NCBI RefSeq assembly: GCF_900109935.1
Contig: NZ_FOBV01000005.1
Span: forward strand, 124,001-188,000
DNA length: 64,000 nucleotides
Direction of reading: 5' to 3'
Origin: Chryseobacterium taichungense
GTDB lineage: Bacteria > Bacteroidota > Bacteroidia > Flavobacteriales > Weeksellaceae
The notes below the pieces were generated by a model. That model was not told the DNA's origin, ran no database searches, and worked only from the letters and a program-made list of their open reading frames with translations. Both the position numbers and the translations under genes were made by a program. Shown here one piece after another: positions 31,899 to 41,508 of this stretch (position 1 is its first letter; each line of letters begins with the position of its first letter).

Positions 31899-32100
31899 TT
31901 TTCTTCTCTTAGTATAATTACAAAACGATTTTAAGCCTGCAAATTTAATTAAAATTAAACTTTGGTACTTATGTTTAGCAAAAAAATAAATATTTCTATA
32001 ATTAACGTATAATTAAATATTTAATTGTCCTGATATATTAATTTTAAAATAAAATAGCTTTTATCATGTAATGAAAAGGTCTCATCTTTCTTTGTTTTAA

Positions 32101-32108
32101 TATATTTG
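32101..32108 (+). promoter_or_regulatory. Promoter -7 box of gpsA
   Basis: TATATTTG, 17 bases before the ATG at 32126. Confidence 0.6.
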
Positions 32109-32125
32109 CAGTTCACATTTCTATT

Positions 32126-33163
32126 ATGGCTAAAAAGAAAACGAATACAGAATCGAATCCAAAAAAAAGCAAAAATGACGTCGCCGTTGGGGTAGTAGGA
32201 AGCGGAAGTTTTGCAACGGCTATCGTAAAAATGCTGGTTGAAAACTGCAAAGTCGTGCATTGGTGCGTAAGAAACGAATATGTAAAAGGAGCTATTGAAC
32301 AAAGAGGGCACAATCCGACGTATCTTACTGCGGTCAATTTTAACCTTAAAAATCTAAAGCTTACTACTGATATCAACGAGCTTGTTTCTTCCTGTGATAC
32401 CATCGTTTTGGCGACGCCTTCGATCTATCTATCTGATACCCTGGATAAAATGACTTGTGATTATAAAGATAAAGTTTTTGTTTCCGCCATTAAGGGAATC
32501 ATTCCTAAGGTAAATGATGTCGTAGCACACTATTTAAGAGACGAATTTAAAATAGGTTTCCGCAATCAGGCCGTTATTGCCGGGCCATGTCATGCGGAAG
32601 AAGTTGCGATGGAAAGACTTTCTTATCTTACGCTGGCAACGGTAGAAGATGAGGTTTCTGCGAAACTATTGGATATCTTCAACTCCGATTTTATTAAAGT
32701 TCATTCCAGTAAAGATATTCTGGGAAATGAGTACAGCGCAATTCTTAAAAATATTTTTGCGATAGGTGCGGGTATTGCAAGCGGGTTAGGATATGGGGAC
32801 AACTTTACCGCAGTATTTGTTTCCAATGCCATCCGTGAAATGGAAACCTTCCTGGAAGCCATCTATGAAGCACCAAGAGATGTTAACGAAAGCGCATATC
32901 TGGGAGATTTACTTGTAACGGCTTATTCCTTATTCTCAAGAAACAGAAATCTAGGAAACCTTATCGGAAAAGGATATACTGTAAAATCAGCGATCCAGTC
33001 GATGAATATGATTGCAGAAGGATATTATGCAGCAGATTCTATTTATAAAACATCTAAAGATAAAGGGCTGAAACTTCCAATTGTTGATACGATTTATGGG
33101 ATCCTTTACGAGGGGAAAAATGCTGAAAAACAGTTCAAGAAACTGACAACGAAATTGAATTAA
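32126..33163 (+). CDS. gpsA: NAD(P)H-dependent glycerol-3-phosphate dehydrogenase
   Basis: 345 residues. A Lys-rich N-terminal tail (about 15 residues) precedes VAVGVVGSGSFATAIVKML, the dinucleotide loop. IVLATPSIYL, FVSAIKGI, VIAGPCHAEEV and the catalytic-Lys segment KNIFAIGAGIASGLGYGDN follow in the family order. It reduces dihydroxyacetone phosphate to sn-glycerol-3-phosphate for phospholipid synthesis in the cytosol. Confidence 0.94.
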   Translation: MAKKKTNTESNPKKSKNDVAVGVVGSGSFATAIVKMLVENCKVVHWCVRNEYVKGAIEQRGHNPTYLTAVNFNLKNLKLTTDINELVSSCDTIVLATPSIYLSDTLDKMTCDYKDKVFVSAIKGIIPKVNDVVAHYLRDEFKIGFRNQAVIAGPCHAEEVAMERLSYLTLATVEDEVSAKLLDIFNSDFIKVHSSKDILGNEYSAILKNIFAIGAGIASGLGYGDNFTAVFVSNAIREMETFLEAIYEAPRDVNESAYLGDLLVTAYSLFSRNRNLGNLIGKGYTVKSAIQSMNMIAEGYYAADSIYKTSKDKGLKLPIVDTIYGILYEGKNAEKQFKKLTTKLN

Positions 33164-33182
33164 TCCCTATTACATAAAGCCC

Positions 33183-33231
33183 AGCATGATATCATCGCAA
33201 ATAATTTGAGATTATTTACTGATATCATGCT
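33183..33231. terminator. Long two-part hairpin after gpsA
   Basis: AGCATGATATCA pairs with TGATATCATGCT (12 bp) and inside it AAATAAT pairs with ATTATTT (7 bp). It has no immediate T run, though TTCTTTT follows shortly. Probable terminator or transcript-end stabiliser. Confidence 0.6.
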
Positions 33232-33394
33232 TGTTCTTTTAGCATCGTACCAAGAAATGCAGTTTCCTCCTCATTAATCTCAACCTAAACCTCAACCTCA
33301 ATCTTAACCTGCTTCAAAAATGATGTTAAATATCCATAAACAGCCCTTTATTTTAAGAACTTTTCACGAACTTTGATATAATAAAATTTAAATT

Positions 33395-34900
33395 ATGTCA
33401 CAATCGCTTACAAACAGAACGCCGAAACCAAAATACGACGTTGTTCTCATAGGTGGCGGAATTATGAGTGCCACGTTAGCTACATTATTACATGAATTTG
33501 ATCCCAACCTTGAGATCGCCATCTTCGAAAGACTGGGAAGGTTTGCCAAAGAAAGCACGGCAGCCTGGAATAATGCAGGAACAGGTCATTCAGCGTTTTG
33601 TGAGCTTAACTATACTCCCGAAAAACCAGATGGGACCATCGATATTTCAAAAGCAGAAAGTATAGCTGAACAATTTGAAATTTCAAAACAGTTTTGGTCT
33701 TACCTGATCACCAAAGGATACATTCAAAGGCCAAAGGATTTTATCAATTCATGTCCGCACATGAGTCTGGTATTTGGTGAAAAAGATGCTGAATATCTTA
33801 AAAAACGCCATCAGAAAATGTCGGAATCAGTCTTGTTCAAAGGAATGGAATTTTCAACAGATCACGGAAAACTGCAGGAATGGATTCCGCTCATCATGAG
33901 AAAAAGAAATGCTTCGGAAGTGATGGCAGCAACCAAAATGGATCTGGGAACGGATGTCAACTTCGGAACGCTTACCAGAAAAATGGGAAGACATTTGCTG
34001 GAAGATTCCAATGTTGAGGTTTTCCTTTATCATGAGGTAAAAGATATAGATCCTAAAGAAGACGGAACCTGGGAAATGAAAGTAAAGGACAGGATACACA
34101 ACCATAAGCAGGAAGTGGAAGCTGATTTTGTATTCATAGGTGCCGGAGGATATGCACTGCCGTTGCTGGACAGCTCGGATATTAAAGAAAGCGAGGGATA
34201 CGGAGGATTTCCTGTGTCGGGAGAATGGCTGGTAAGTCATAATCAGGAGCTGGTGGAGAAACATCAGGCAAAAGTATATACTCAGGCAACCGTAGACGCT
34301 CCACCAATGTCAGTTCCTCACCTTGACCTCAGAATTATCGATGGTGAAAAAGCTTTGCTTTTCGGACCTTTTGCAGGATTTTCAACAAAGTTCCTGAAAG
34401 AGGGAAGTTATCTGGATCTTCCTGAAAGTGTGAATACAAAAAATATACGATCTCTTTTCGGAGCATGGTGGCACAATATTCCTTTAACGAAATACCTTAT
34501 TCAGCAGGTAGCGATGACCAAAGCTCAGAGAATTCAGCATTTGAGAGAATTTATTAAAGATGCCAAAGAAGAAGATTGGGAACTTAAAGTAGCAGGACAA
34601 AGAGTTCAGATCATTAAAAAAGACGAAAAAAATGGTGGAAAACTGGAATTCGGAACCGAAGTAGTGGTCAATAAAAAAGGAACCATTGCCTCCTTATTGG
34701 GAGCTTCACCGGGAGCATCAACAGCAGTTTATGCCATGCTGAATGTCCTTGAAAAATGTTTCCCTGAAAAACTGCACGGAGAATGGAAAGATAAGCTGAT
34801 GGAAATGATACCTTCTTACGGACAAAAATTGGCGGACAATCCAGAGCTTACCGAAAAGATGAGAAATTATACTAAAGAAAAATTAGAACTCGAATATTAA
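33395..34900 (+). CDS. mqo: Malate:quinone oxidoreductase
   Basis: 501 residues, typical length. The FAD Rossmann loop is VVLIGGGIMSATLATLL. Family words NNAGTGHSAFCELNYTP, VDAPPMSVPHLDLR and LGASPGASTAVYAML near the C-terminus identify Mqo rather than generic FAD oxidases. A peripheral inner-membrane enzyme that oxidises L-malate to oxaloacetate with electrons to the quinone pool, standing in for or beside NAD-malate dehydrogenase. Confidence 0.95.
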   Translation: MSQSLTNRTPKPKYDVVLIGGGIMSATLATLLHEFDPNLEIAIFERLGRFAKESTAAWNNAGTGHSAFCELNYTPEKPDGTIDISKAESIAEQFEISKQFWSYLITKGYIQRPKDFINSCPHMSLVFGEKDAEYLKKRHQKMSESVLFKGMEFSTDHGKLQEWIPLIMRKRNASEVMAATKMDLGTDVNFGTLTRKMGRHLLEDSNVEVFLYHEVKDIDPKEDGTWEMKVKDRIHNHKQEVEADFVFIGAGGYALPLLDSSDIKESEGYGGFPVSGEWLVSHNQELVEKHQAKVYTQATVDAPPMSVPHLDLRIIDGEKALLFGPFAGFSTKFLKEGSYLDLPESVNTKNIRSLFGAWWHNIPLTKYLIQQVAMTKAQRIQHLREFIKDAKEEDWELKVAGQRVQIIKKDEKNGGKLEFGTEVVVNKKGTIASLLGASPGASTAVYAMLNVLEKCFPEKLHGEWKDKLMEMIPSYGQKLADNPELTEKMRNYTKEKLELEY

Positions 34901-34902
34901 AA

Positions 34903-34970
34903 ATGAATAGTCAATGGTCAGTTGTGAATTTAAAATTGACTATTGACTATTTTCACTATTCACCATAAGA
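34903..34970. repeat. Dispersed spacer repeat (GTCAATGGTCAGTTGTGAATTT type)
   Basis: Related to the spacers between the tRNA genes at 10370 and 10541 (AATGGTCA, GTGAATTTAAAATTGAC, TTGACTATT...CACTATTCACC). It forms an imperfect inverted repeat. Confidence 0.55.
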
Positions 34971-34972
34971 AT

Positions 34973-35377
34973 ATGTCAGAAACCATTGTCAAACCTGTTA
35001 TCGTTAAAGAATTACTTGAATCGCTTCAGACTGATGTGCAGGAAGAACAGCAGGTCATCGTGCATTGTTGTTTTCCGGCGTCACCATTTCTAGGAAACCT
35101 TATCAGGATATGGCATTCCACGTATTTGTTCGATAACCAGTCGGATCATAAAAGCAGGCTGATTCATGCGGAAAATATTACCATTTATCCCAACTGGACG
35201 CCGGTGCCATTTATGCGTGATTTCTGGTTTACTTTGATTTTTTCAGGACTGCCGAAAGATTGCAAAAGTTTTGATTTGAAAGAAGTAATCCCCGAAGAAG
35301 GCGGATTTTTCGTAGAATCGATCAAAAGAAATTCTTCTGATATTTACCGGGTGAAGATTTCAGAATCGTATGTATAA
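34973..35377 (+). CDS. Unknown protein, 134 residues
   Basis: Start taken at the ATG of MSETIVKPV, because the longer frame would begin inside the dispersed repeat. A helical start is followed by VIVHCCFPASPFLGNLIRIWHSTYLF and WTPVPFMRDFWFTLIFSGLPKDC, with several Trp/Phe and clustered Cys. No signal peptide. Not recognised; the pattern is of a compact single-domain cytosolic protein. Confidence 0.7.
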   Translation: MSETIVKPVIVKELLESLQTDVQEEQQVIVHCCFPASPFLGNLIRIWHSTYLFDNQSDHKSRLIHAENITIYPNWTPVPFMRDFWFTLIFSGLPKDCKSFDLKEVIPEEGGFFVESIKRNSSDIYRVKISESYV

Positions 35378-35601
35378 GGTTGAGGCTAAGATAAAGACTA
35401 AGATTGTGAAGATCCTATAACTTCAGCCTGACGATATTGTAGAAGATCTCTGCGCTCTCTTATAAGTGTAACGGCTTTGTGAACTTGAAGCAGTAAGCAT
35501 ATAGAAAACCTTGTGGACTTTGTGTTCAAAGAAAGGTTAAGATTGAGGTTTGTTGATCTTTTTGTTGCAGGTATTTTTTTAATGGTTAAAAATATTTTAT
35601 C
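35378..35601 (+). other. Intergenic text without recognised feature
   Basis: Contains phrases such as AGATCTCTGCGCTCTC and ACCTTGTGGACTTTGTG, which look like low-level dispersed repeat debris. No promoter match is clear. Confidence 0.35.
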
Positions 35602-36216
35602 ATGAAAAACTATTTATTCATACTCTTACTTTTGCCTGTTCTGGTTTTTTCACAAAAGACTTCCAGAGAAGAATCTGAAATAAAAAAATTCCAGCAGGAA
35701 CTGAATGCAGAATATCTCAATCCGAAAGAAACACCTTTGCGTGGAGATAATTTCAACAATTTCAAACAGCATCCCTTCTTTCCGATTGATTTAAAATACA
35801 GGGTAACTGCAAAATTTACTAAAACGGAAAATGCAGAACCTTTTGATCTGCCAACCTCTTCCGGAAAAACAAAATCTTACAGAGAATATGGGAAGGCAAC
35901 CTTTGAACTTGACGGACAAACATATACTTTAATCCTTTATCAAAGTTTAGATTTAATCAAACAAAAAAAGTACAGAGATTATCTGTTTCTGCCGTTCCGT
36001 GATTTGACCAACGGAAAAGAAACCTATGGCGGCGGAAAGTATATGGATTTAAAGATCCCAAAAGGAAACTCGATCATTCTGGATTTCAACAAATCTTACC
36101 AGCCGTATTGTGCATATAATGCTTACGATTACAACTGTCCGGTAGTTCCAGAAGAAAACAGGCTTTCGACTGAGATCCGCGCCGGAGTAATGTATGAAGA
36201 CATCTATCATCATTAA
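35602..36216 (+). CDS. DUF1684-type secreted protein
   Basis: 204 residues. Signal peptide FILLLLPVLVFS, then PLRGDNFNNFKQHPFFPIDLKYRVTAKF, KSYREYGKATFELDGQTYTLILYQ, RDYLFLPFRDLTNGKETYGGGKYMDL and PYCAYNAYDYNCPVVPEEN, the arrangement of the DUF1684 family, whose activity is unknown to me. The conserved YGGGRY/F-like and P-Y-C-AY words are present. Four bases from the GNAT gene, so cotranscribed. Confidence 0.87.
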   Translation: MKNYLFILLLLPVLVFSQKTSREESEIKKFQQELNAEYLNPKETPLRGDNFNNFKQHPFFPIDLKYRVTAKFTKTENAEPFDLPTSSGKTKSYREYGKATFELDGQTYTLILYQSLDLIKQKKYRDYLFLPFRDLTNGKETYGGGKYMDLKIPKGNSIILDFNKSYQPYCAYNAYDYNCPVVPEENRLSTEIRAGVMYEDIYHH

Positions 36217-36219
36217 AAT

Positions 36220-36693
36220 ATGGTAAAATTAAAGTTTTTTGAACAGAAAGATTTTCCCGAGGTGAGCTACACTCTGGATGAAAATCAGTTACAATATACG
36301 GCAACTGCAGAGCAGGCATTAAAAAGAATTGAAGAACGCAAGGATACCCTTGCCTTTCCGATCACTATTTTTGAAAATGATGAGCCTGCAGGTTTTTTTG
36401 TGCTGGATTTCGGGAATGATAAACTGGAATTAACGGACAATCACAATTCTATGTTATTGCGGTCATTTTCTATAAATTCCAAACGACAGGGAAAAGGAAT
36501 CGGAAAAGCAGCAATGGTTCAGGTTGATGATTTCGTTAGGGAAAATTTCAAAGATTGTGATGAGATCGTTCTTGCCGTTAACCAGAACAATATTTCCGCC
36601 TACCGGCTTTATCTCGCAGTCGGTTATCAATACGAAGGAAAAACCAGAATAGGAAGAAGCGGACCGCAATATCTCATGTCTAAAAAGTTATAA
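36220..36693 (+). CDS. GNAT family N-acetyltransferase
   Basis: 157 residues. LLRSFSINSKRQGKGIGKAAM is the acetyl-CoA binding Q/R-x-x-G-x-G/A loop (R-Q-G-K-G-I-G-K), followed by VLAVNQNNISAYRLYLAVGYQYEGKTR, the C-terminal GNAT strands. The acceptor cannot be told. It follows the DUF1684 gene by three bases. Confidence 0.88.
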   Translation: MVKLKFFEQKDFPEVSYTLDENQLQYTATAEQALKRIEERKDTLAFPITIFENDEPAGFFVLDFGNDKLELTDNHNSMLLRSFSINSKRQGKGIGKAAMVQVDDFVRENFKDCDEIVLAVNQNNISAYRLYLAVGYQYEGKTRIGRSGPQYLMSKKL

Positions 36694-36724
36694 GATAGAA
36701 AAGAAAGTTTGCTCCTGGTGAAGT

Positions 36725-37115
36725 AAGCTTTTAATTATATAGAAACTGCTTTAACCATGTGCAAATTCGCTTTAATCATGTGAAGTAAGCCATTATCCTA
36801 TGAAAATCAACTTTAATCATATGCAGAACGGTTTTGACCATGTGCAAATTCACTTTAATCATGTGAAGTAAGCCATTAACCTATGAAAATCAATTTTAAT
36901 CATATGCAAAACGGTTTTAACCATCTGCAAATTCACTTTAATCATGTGAAGTAAGCCATTACCCTATGAAAATTAACTTTAATCGTATGCAGAACGGTTT
37001 TAACCATGTGCAAATTCGCTTTAACCATGTGAAGTAAGCCATTATCCTATGAAAATCACTTTAATCATATGCAGAACGGTTTTAATCATTTGCAAAACAG
37101 CTTTAATCATATACA
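36725..37115. repeat. Tandem repeat array, 83-bp period, reverse orientation of the 24.4-kb array
   Basis: TGAAGTAAGCCATTA recurs at 36781, 36864, 36947 and 37030, exactly 83 bases apart. Each period contains four subunits of the form CATATGCAnAACGGTTTTAAn, whose reverse complement matches the units at 24403-24735. It fills the gap between a GNAT gene and an SDR gene. No ORF. Confidence 0.85.
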
Positions 37116-37237
37116 AAGAAGCAAAAACCAACAGCTAATTGTCTTTATCCCTGCAACTTTAAGAATTTTTTAAGTGAAAATTTTCGTGTTTGGCGTGATC
37201 CTTTCAGCAGTATCCGAATAACATCAAATAATAAAGC

Positions 37238-38047
37238 ATGGAAATTTCTCTCAATAATCAGGTTGCCATTGTTACCGGAGCCTCAAGCGGAATAGGTTCA
37301 GGAATCGCAAAATCACTTGCCGCAGCCGGTGCGATCGTAATCGTTAATCATTCATCTGAACGCTCAACCGATGAGGCAAAAGCCGTTTTAAAACAAATCA
37401 CCGATGCAGGCGGAAAAGGTATTACCTATCAATGCGATGTTTCAAAGGAAGATCAGGTCATCAGCATGTTCCAGGATGTTATTTCACAATTCGGTACAGT
37501 GGATATTCTTGTTAATAATGCCGGTGTTCAGAAAGATGCAAAATTTACGGAAATGACGTTGGAACAGTGGAATACCGTAATCGATATCAATCTTACTGGT
37601 CAGTTCCTCTGTGCGCGGGAAGCCATCAAAGAATTTCTTCGACGTGGCGTTGATCCTTCAAGATCCGTAGCCTGCGGGAAAATCATTCATATCAGCTCGG
37701 TTCACGAGGTTATTCCATGGGCGGGACATGCCAACTATGCAGCCAGTAAAGGGGCCATCCGTATGCTGATGCAGACGCTCGCCCAAGAATACGGGCCCGA
37801 TAAGATTCGTGTCAATTCCATTTGTCCGGGTGCCATCAAAACCCCGATCAATAAAGACGCCTGGGATACTCCACAGGCTTTACATTCCCTGATGACTCTT
37901 ATCCCCTATAACAGGATCGGAAAACCGGAAGATATCGGAAACCTCGCCGTGTTCCTGGCCAGTGATTTTTCCGACTACATCTCCGGAGCAAGCATTTTTG
38001 TAGACGGTGGAATGACCACTTTCGAAAGTTTTGCTTCTGGTGGCTAA
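37238..38047 (+). CDS. SDR oxidoreductase, glucose 1-dehydrogenase-like
   Basis: 269 residues. AIVTGASSGIGSGIAKSL is the cofactor loop, NNAGVQ the NAG motif, HISSVHEVIPWAGHANYAASKGAI supplies catalytic Ser and YxxxK, and ICPGAIKTPIN follows. The end DGGMTTFESF is typical. This class is often annotated as glucose 1-dehydrogenase, and it lies 570 bases upstream of a large glucosidase-like gene, consistent with sugar metabolism. Confidence 0.88.
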   Translation: MEISLNNQVAIVTGASSGIGSGIAKSLAAAGAIVIVNHSSERSTDEAKAVLKQITDAGGKGITYQCDVSKEDQVISMFQDVISQFGTVDILVNNAGVQKDAKFTEMTLEQWNTVIDINLTGQFLCAREAIKEFLRRGVDPSRSVACGKIIHISSVHEVIPWAGHANYAASKGAIRMLMQTLAQEYGPDKIRVNSICPGAIKTPINKDAWDTPQALHSLMTLIPYNRIGKPEDIGNLAVFLASDFSDYISGASIFVDGGMTTFESFASGG

Positions 38048-38083
38048 TATTTGGGCGCACATTTCCGGCTTTCACTACTCGCT

Positions 38084-38128
38084 TTTTTGGTTTTCGGCGG
38101 CGGCGAAGCCGCCGCCGAAAACCAAAAA
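38084..38128. terminator. Perfect 21-bp hairpin
   Basis: Strand 38084-38104 (TTTTTGG...GGCGGCGGC) pairs without mismatch with 38108-38128 around GAA. Very GC-rich core in an AT-rich genome. Likely terminator of the SDR gene in both directions. Confidence 0.75.
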
Positions 38129-38260
38129 GAGCTCAGACAGGCCGTTCAATCCGGGGCGCATTTTAGACAAAATAGAAATGGCAGACATTTGAAGTCAGCG
38201 ATAAATAGTCAATTGTGAAAAGTGAATTCGTTTTACTGTCAATTAAAAGGATGTCGAAGA

Positions 38261-38580
38261 TAATTGTTTTATTTTTCATTCTGACGAAGGAAGCATCTAT
38301 TGTATGTTGAGATTCTTCATTCCACTTCGTTTCATTCAGAATGACAGGCATAATTTATTTTTAAGCCTTATAACTTTTAAAAACTACACAATTTCTCGAA
38401 AGAGGCTTGTGATTAAGAAATAATTGTTTTATTTGTCATTCCGCCGAAGGAAGAATCTATTGTATGTTGAGATTCTTCATTCCACTTCGTTTCATTCAGA
38501 ATGACAGAATCAATGAAGATTTATTTTTTAAACTTATAACTTAAAAACTATACATTTCTCGAAAGAGGTTTGTAATTTAG
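38261..38580. repeat. Tandem duplication of a ~160-bp dispersed element
   Basis: Two copies (38261-38420 and 38421-38580) start TAATTGTTTTATTT and contain TCATTC...GAAGGAAG, TGTATGTTGAGATTC and TTCGTTTCATTCAGAATGACA. The arms TCATTCTG and CAGAATGA make each a fold-back element. ORF frames over it are spurious. It resembles the cattctgagcgaag-type repeats widespread in Bacteroidota. Confidence 0.75.
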
Positions 38581-38619
38581 ACCATCAACTATCATTTATC
38601 AATCATCATTTATAAAAGC

Positions 38620-41277
38620 ATGAAAGAAAAAGAAAGACTCTCCGATATTGCCTGGAAAAAATGGGGTCCTTACGTCAGTAACCGGGAATGGGGATTGGTA
38701 CGTGAAGATTACAGTGCCGATGGTGATGCGTGGAACTATACCACCCATGATGGAGCCGAAGCCAAAACATACCGCTGGGGAGAAGAAGGCATCTGCGGAA
38801 TATGTGATGATGTTCAGAAACTGGTATTCTCGGTAGGATTCTGGAACAAAAAAGATAAAATGATAAAAGAGCGCTTCTTTGGCCTTACCAATGGACAGGG
38901 AAATCACGGTGAAGATGTAAAAGAATATTATTATTACCTCGATTCTACGCCTACGCATTCTTATATGAAAATGCTCTACAAATATCCTCAGAAGGCATTT
39001 CCGTATGAAGATCTCATCCAGACAAACGCGAGAAGAAGCAAGCAGGAACCAGAATACGAACTAATTGATACCGGAATTTTCGACAATAATAAATATTTCG
39101 ATATATTCATCGAATACGCAAAGGTCGATGCAAACGATATTCTGATCCGGCTGACCATTATTAATAAATCTGAGAGCGAAGCACCATTGGTTATCCTTCC
39201 GACATTATGGTTCAGGAACACATGGCGATGGGGATATGATGATTATCTTCCACAGCTGACTTCCGATGAACCGGATTCCATAAAAATTAATCATCAGGAT
39301 GTACAAATTAAAAACCTATATGCAAAAAACTCCCAAAAAGTTCTTTTCTGTGATAATGAAACCAATAATGAGAAGCTTTATCAGTGTGCCAATGAAACCC
39401 GTTACAGCAAAGACGGAATCAATGATTTTATAATAAACGGAAATTCACATTCCGTCAATCCGAATCACACCGGAACCAAAGCCGCATTTGTGATTGATGA
39501 AAACTTTACTCCAAAGGAAGCCAAAACTTTTGAATTCCGACTTACTGATAAGGAACTGTCCCAGCCATTTAAAAATTTTGACACAATATTTAATAACAGA
39601 AAAAAGGAAGCTGACGAATTTTATGAAGAGATCCAGAAAGGAATTGAGTCTGAAGACGAAAAAATGATACAGCGGCAGGCTTTTGCCGGGATGTTGTGGA
39701 GCAAAATGTTTTATCATTACAACGTAGAAAAGTGGCTGAAAGGAGATCCCTCAGAAGCTCCGCCGCCAAAGTCGCGTGAGAAAATCCGTAATTTCCAGTG
39801 GAAGCACCTCAACAATGAACATATTATTTCCATGCCTGATAAATGGGAATATCCCTGGTATGCAACATGGGATCTGGCTTTCCACACAATAAGCTTTTCC
39901 CTGATCGATCCTGATTTTGCAAAACATCAGCTGAAATTATTTCTTTTTGAATGGTATATGCATCCCAACGGCCAACTGCCGGCCTACGAATGGAATTTCA
40001 ATGATGTTAATCCGCCAGTCCATGCATGGGCGGTCTTCAGAGTGTTTAAAATTGACGAATACCTGAAAGATAAGCCGGATATCCAGTTTCTGGAAAGCGC
40101 ATTCCAGAAATTACTCATGAACTTCACCTGGTGGGTCAATAAAAAAGACAATAACGGCAACAATATTTTCGAGGGAGGCTTTTTAGGACTTGATAATATT
40201 GGGGTATTTGATCGTAATACTGAGCTCCCTAATGGTGAGCATCTCGAACAATCGGATGGTACCAGCTGGATGGCCATGTTTGCCCTGAATATGATGAGAA
40301 TTGCCCTGGAGCTCGCTTTATACAATCCTATTTACGAAGAAATGGCTATAAAATTCTTCGAACATTTCCTCGCAATCGCCAACTCGCTGGATAATATGGG
40401 CGACGAATGCTTCAGCCTCTGGGACGAACAGGACGAATTCTTTTATGATGCGCTTTCCCTGGGAGATGGTAATCATATGTACTTAAAAATGCGAACGATT
40501 GTTGGTCTTATCCCGATGTTTGCCGTAGAGGTGATTGATGATGAAATGATCGAGAGACTGCCTAATTTTAAGAAAAGAATGCAATGGGTGCTGGATAATA
40601 AACCTCAGCTTGCCGCTCTTGTATCGCATTGGGAAGTGAAAGGTGAAGAATCCAAACATCTTCTGTCACTTCTGCGTGGCCACCGTTTGAAAAGACTGCT
40701 TAACAGAATGCTCAATACTGATGAATTTCTCAGTGAGTTTGGGGTTCGTGCACTCTCCAAAGAATATGAAAAAAATCCATTCAACATCAATCTGGATGGT
40801 ACAGATTATACAGTAAAATATACTCCTGCCGAAAGTGACAGCCATATGTTCGGTGGAAACAGCAATTGGAGGGGACCAATATGGTTTCCGGTTAATTTTT
40901 TAATTATTGAAAGTCTACAGCGCTTTTTCTTTTACTATAGCCCCGATTTTCTGGTTGAATATCCTACCGGAAGCGGGAATTATTCAAGTTTGGATCAGAT
41001 TGCTGATGCGCTGAGCAAAAGGCTAGCAAAGATATTTTTAAAGGATGAAAATGGAAATCGACCTTTTAACGGACAATATCCTAGATTTCAGACTGATCCT
41101 GATTTTAAAGATTACATCTTATTTTATGAATATTTCCACGGTGACAATGGCCGTGGAGTAGGAGCATCACATCAAACCGGATGGACAGGCCTCATTGCAA
41201 AGATCCTGATGCCAAGATTTTCTAAAAAGAAAATTGCAGAGTCTGAAACAGAGATGCCGGGAGAGACAAAATCGTAA
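38620..41277 (+). CDS. MGH1-like/GH63-type glucosidase
   Basis: 885 residues, cytosolic (no signal peptide). An N-terminal beta-rich domain to about 330 is followed by an (alpha/alpha)6 barrel: WYATWDLAFHTISFSLIDPDFAKHQL, NGQLPAYEWNFNDVNPPVHAWAVF, EQSDGTSWMAMFALNMMRIALEL and SNWRGPIWFPVNFLIIESLQRFFF. The W-D, E-W-N-F and R-G-P-I-W words match the GH63/MGH1-like barrel with acidic catalytic residues. Likely acts on mannosylglycerate- or glucose-containing oligosaccharides. Confidence 0.88.
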   Translation: MKEKERLSDIAWKKWGPYVSNREWGLVREDYSADGDAWNYTTHDGAEAKTYRWGEEGICGICDDVQKLVFSVGFWNKKDKMIKERFFGLTNGQGNHGEDVKEYYYYLDSTPTHSYMKMLYKYPQKAFPYEDLIQTNARRSKQEPEYELIDTGIFDNNKYFDIFIEYAKVDANDILIRLTIINKSESEAPLVILPTLWFRNTWRWGYDDYLPQLTSDEPDSIKINHQDVQIKNLYAKNSQKVLFCDNETNNEKLYQCANETRYSKDGINDFIINGNSHSVNPNHTGTKAAFVIDENFTPKEAKTFEFRLTDKELSQPFKNFDTIFNNRKKEADEFYEEIQKGIESEDEKMIQRQAFAGMLWSKMFYHYNVEKWLKGDPSEAPPPKSREKIRNFQWKHLNNEHIISMPDKWEYPWYATWDLAFHTISFSLIDPDFAKHQLKLFLFEWYMHPNGQLPAYEWNFNDVNPPVHAWAVFRVFKIDEYLKDKPDIQFLESAFQKLLMNFTWWVNKKDNNGNNIFEGGFLGLDNIGVFDRNTELPNGEHLEQSDGTSWMAMFALNMMRIALELALYNPIYEEMAIKFFEHFLAIANSLDNMGDECFSLWDEQDEFFYDALSLGDGNHMYLKMRTIVGLIPMFAVEVIDDEMIERLPNFKKRMQWVLDNKPQLAALVSHWEVKGEESKHLLSLLRGHRLKRLLNRMLNTDEFLSEFGVRALSKEYEKNPFNINLDGTDYTVKYTPAESDSHMFGGNSNWRGPIWFPVNFLIIESLQRFFFYYSPDFLVEYPTGSGNYSSLDQIADALSKRLAKIFLKDENGNRPFNGQYPRFQTDPDFKDYILFYEYFHGDNGRGVGASHQTGWTGLIAKILMPRFSKKKIAESETEMPGETKS

Positions 41278-41508
41278 AACCCATATTTTAATGCCCGTCT
41301 TAGAGCCTGCTTAAATTTTTATAGTTTTTTCTTAATTTCTTTAATTAAATAAACTTTGTTTATTCTTTAATTTAACATTAAGAATTTTAGTGAGTTAGAC
41401 TTCCCATAACGAATCAATAAATTGATTTTTACTAAGTTTTTTAAGCTAAAGGCTCTTAATTTCTTAATGTTAAAAATAATTTATAAATTTAAACAGGCTC
41501 TTACACTT
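41278..41508. other. Short gap with dispersed AT-rich repeat
   Basis: Contains AATAAAC-TTT-GTTTATT (41348-41364) in the same surrounding text as 651-700, then TTTAACATTAAGAATTTTAG. Lies between convergent genes; no clear terminator. Confidence 0.45.

Noticed and set aside
36725..37115. CRISPR array
   Set aside because: Same reason: continuous tandem units with constant 83-bp period and no variable spacers.
38163..38351. 62-codon reverse-strand ORF in the 38-kb gap
   Set aside because: It reads through the duplicated dispersed repeat, and the second copy breaks the frame.
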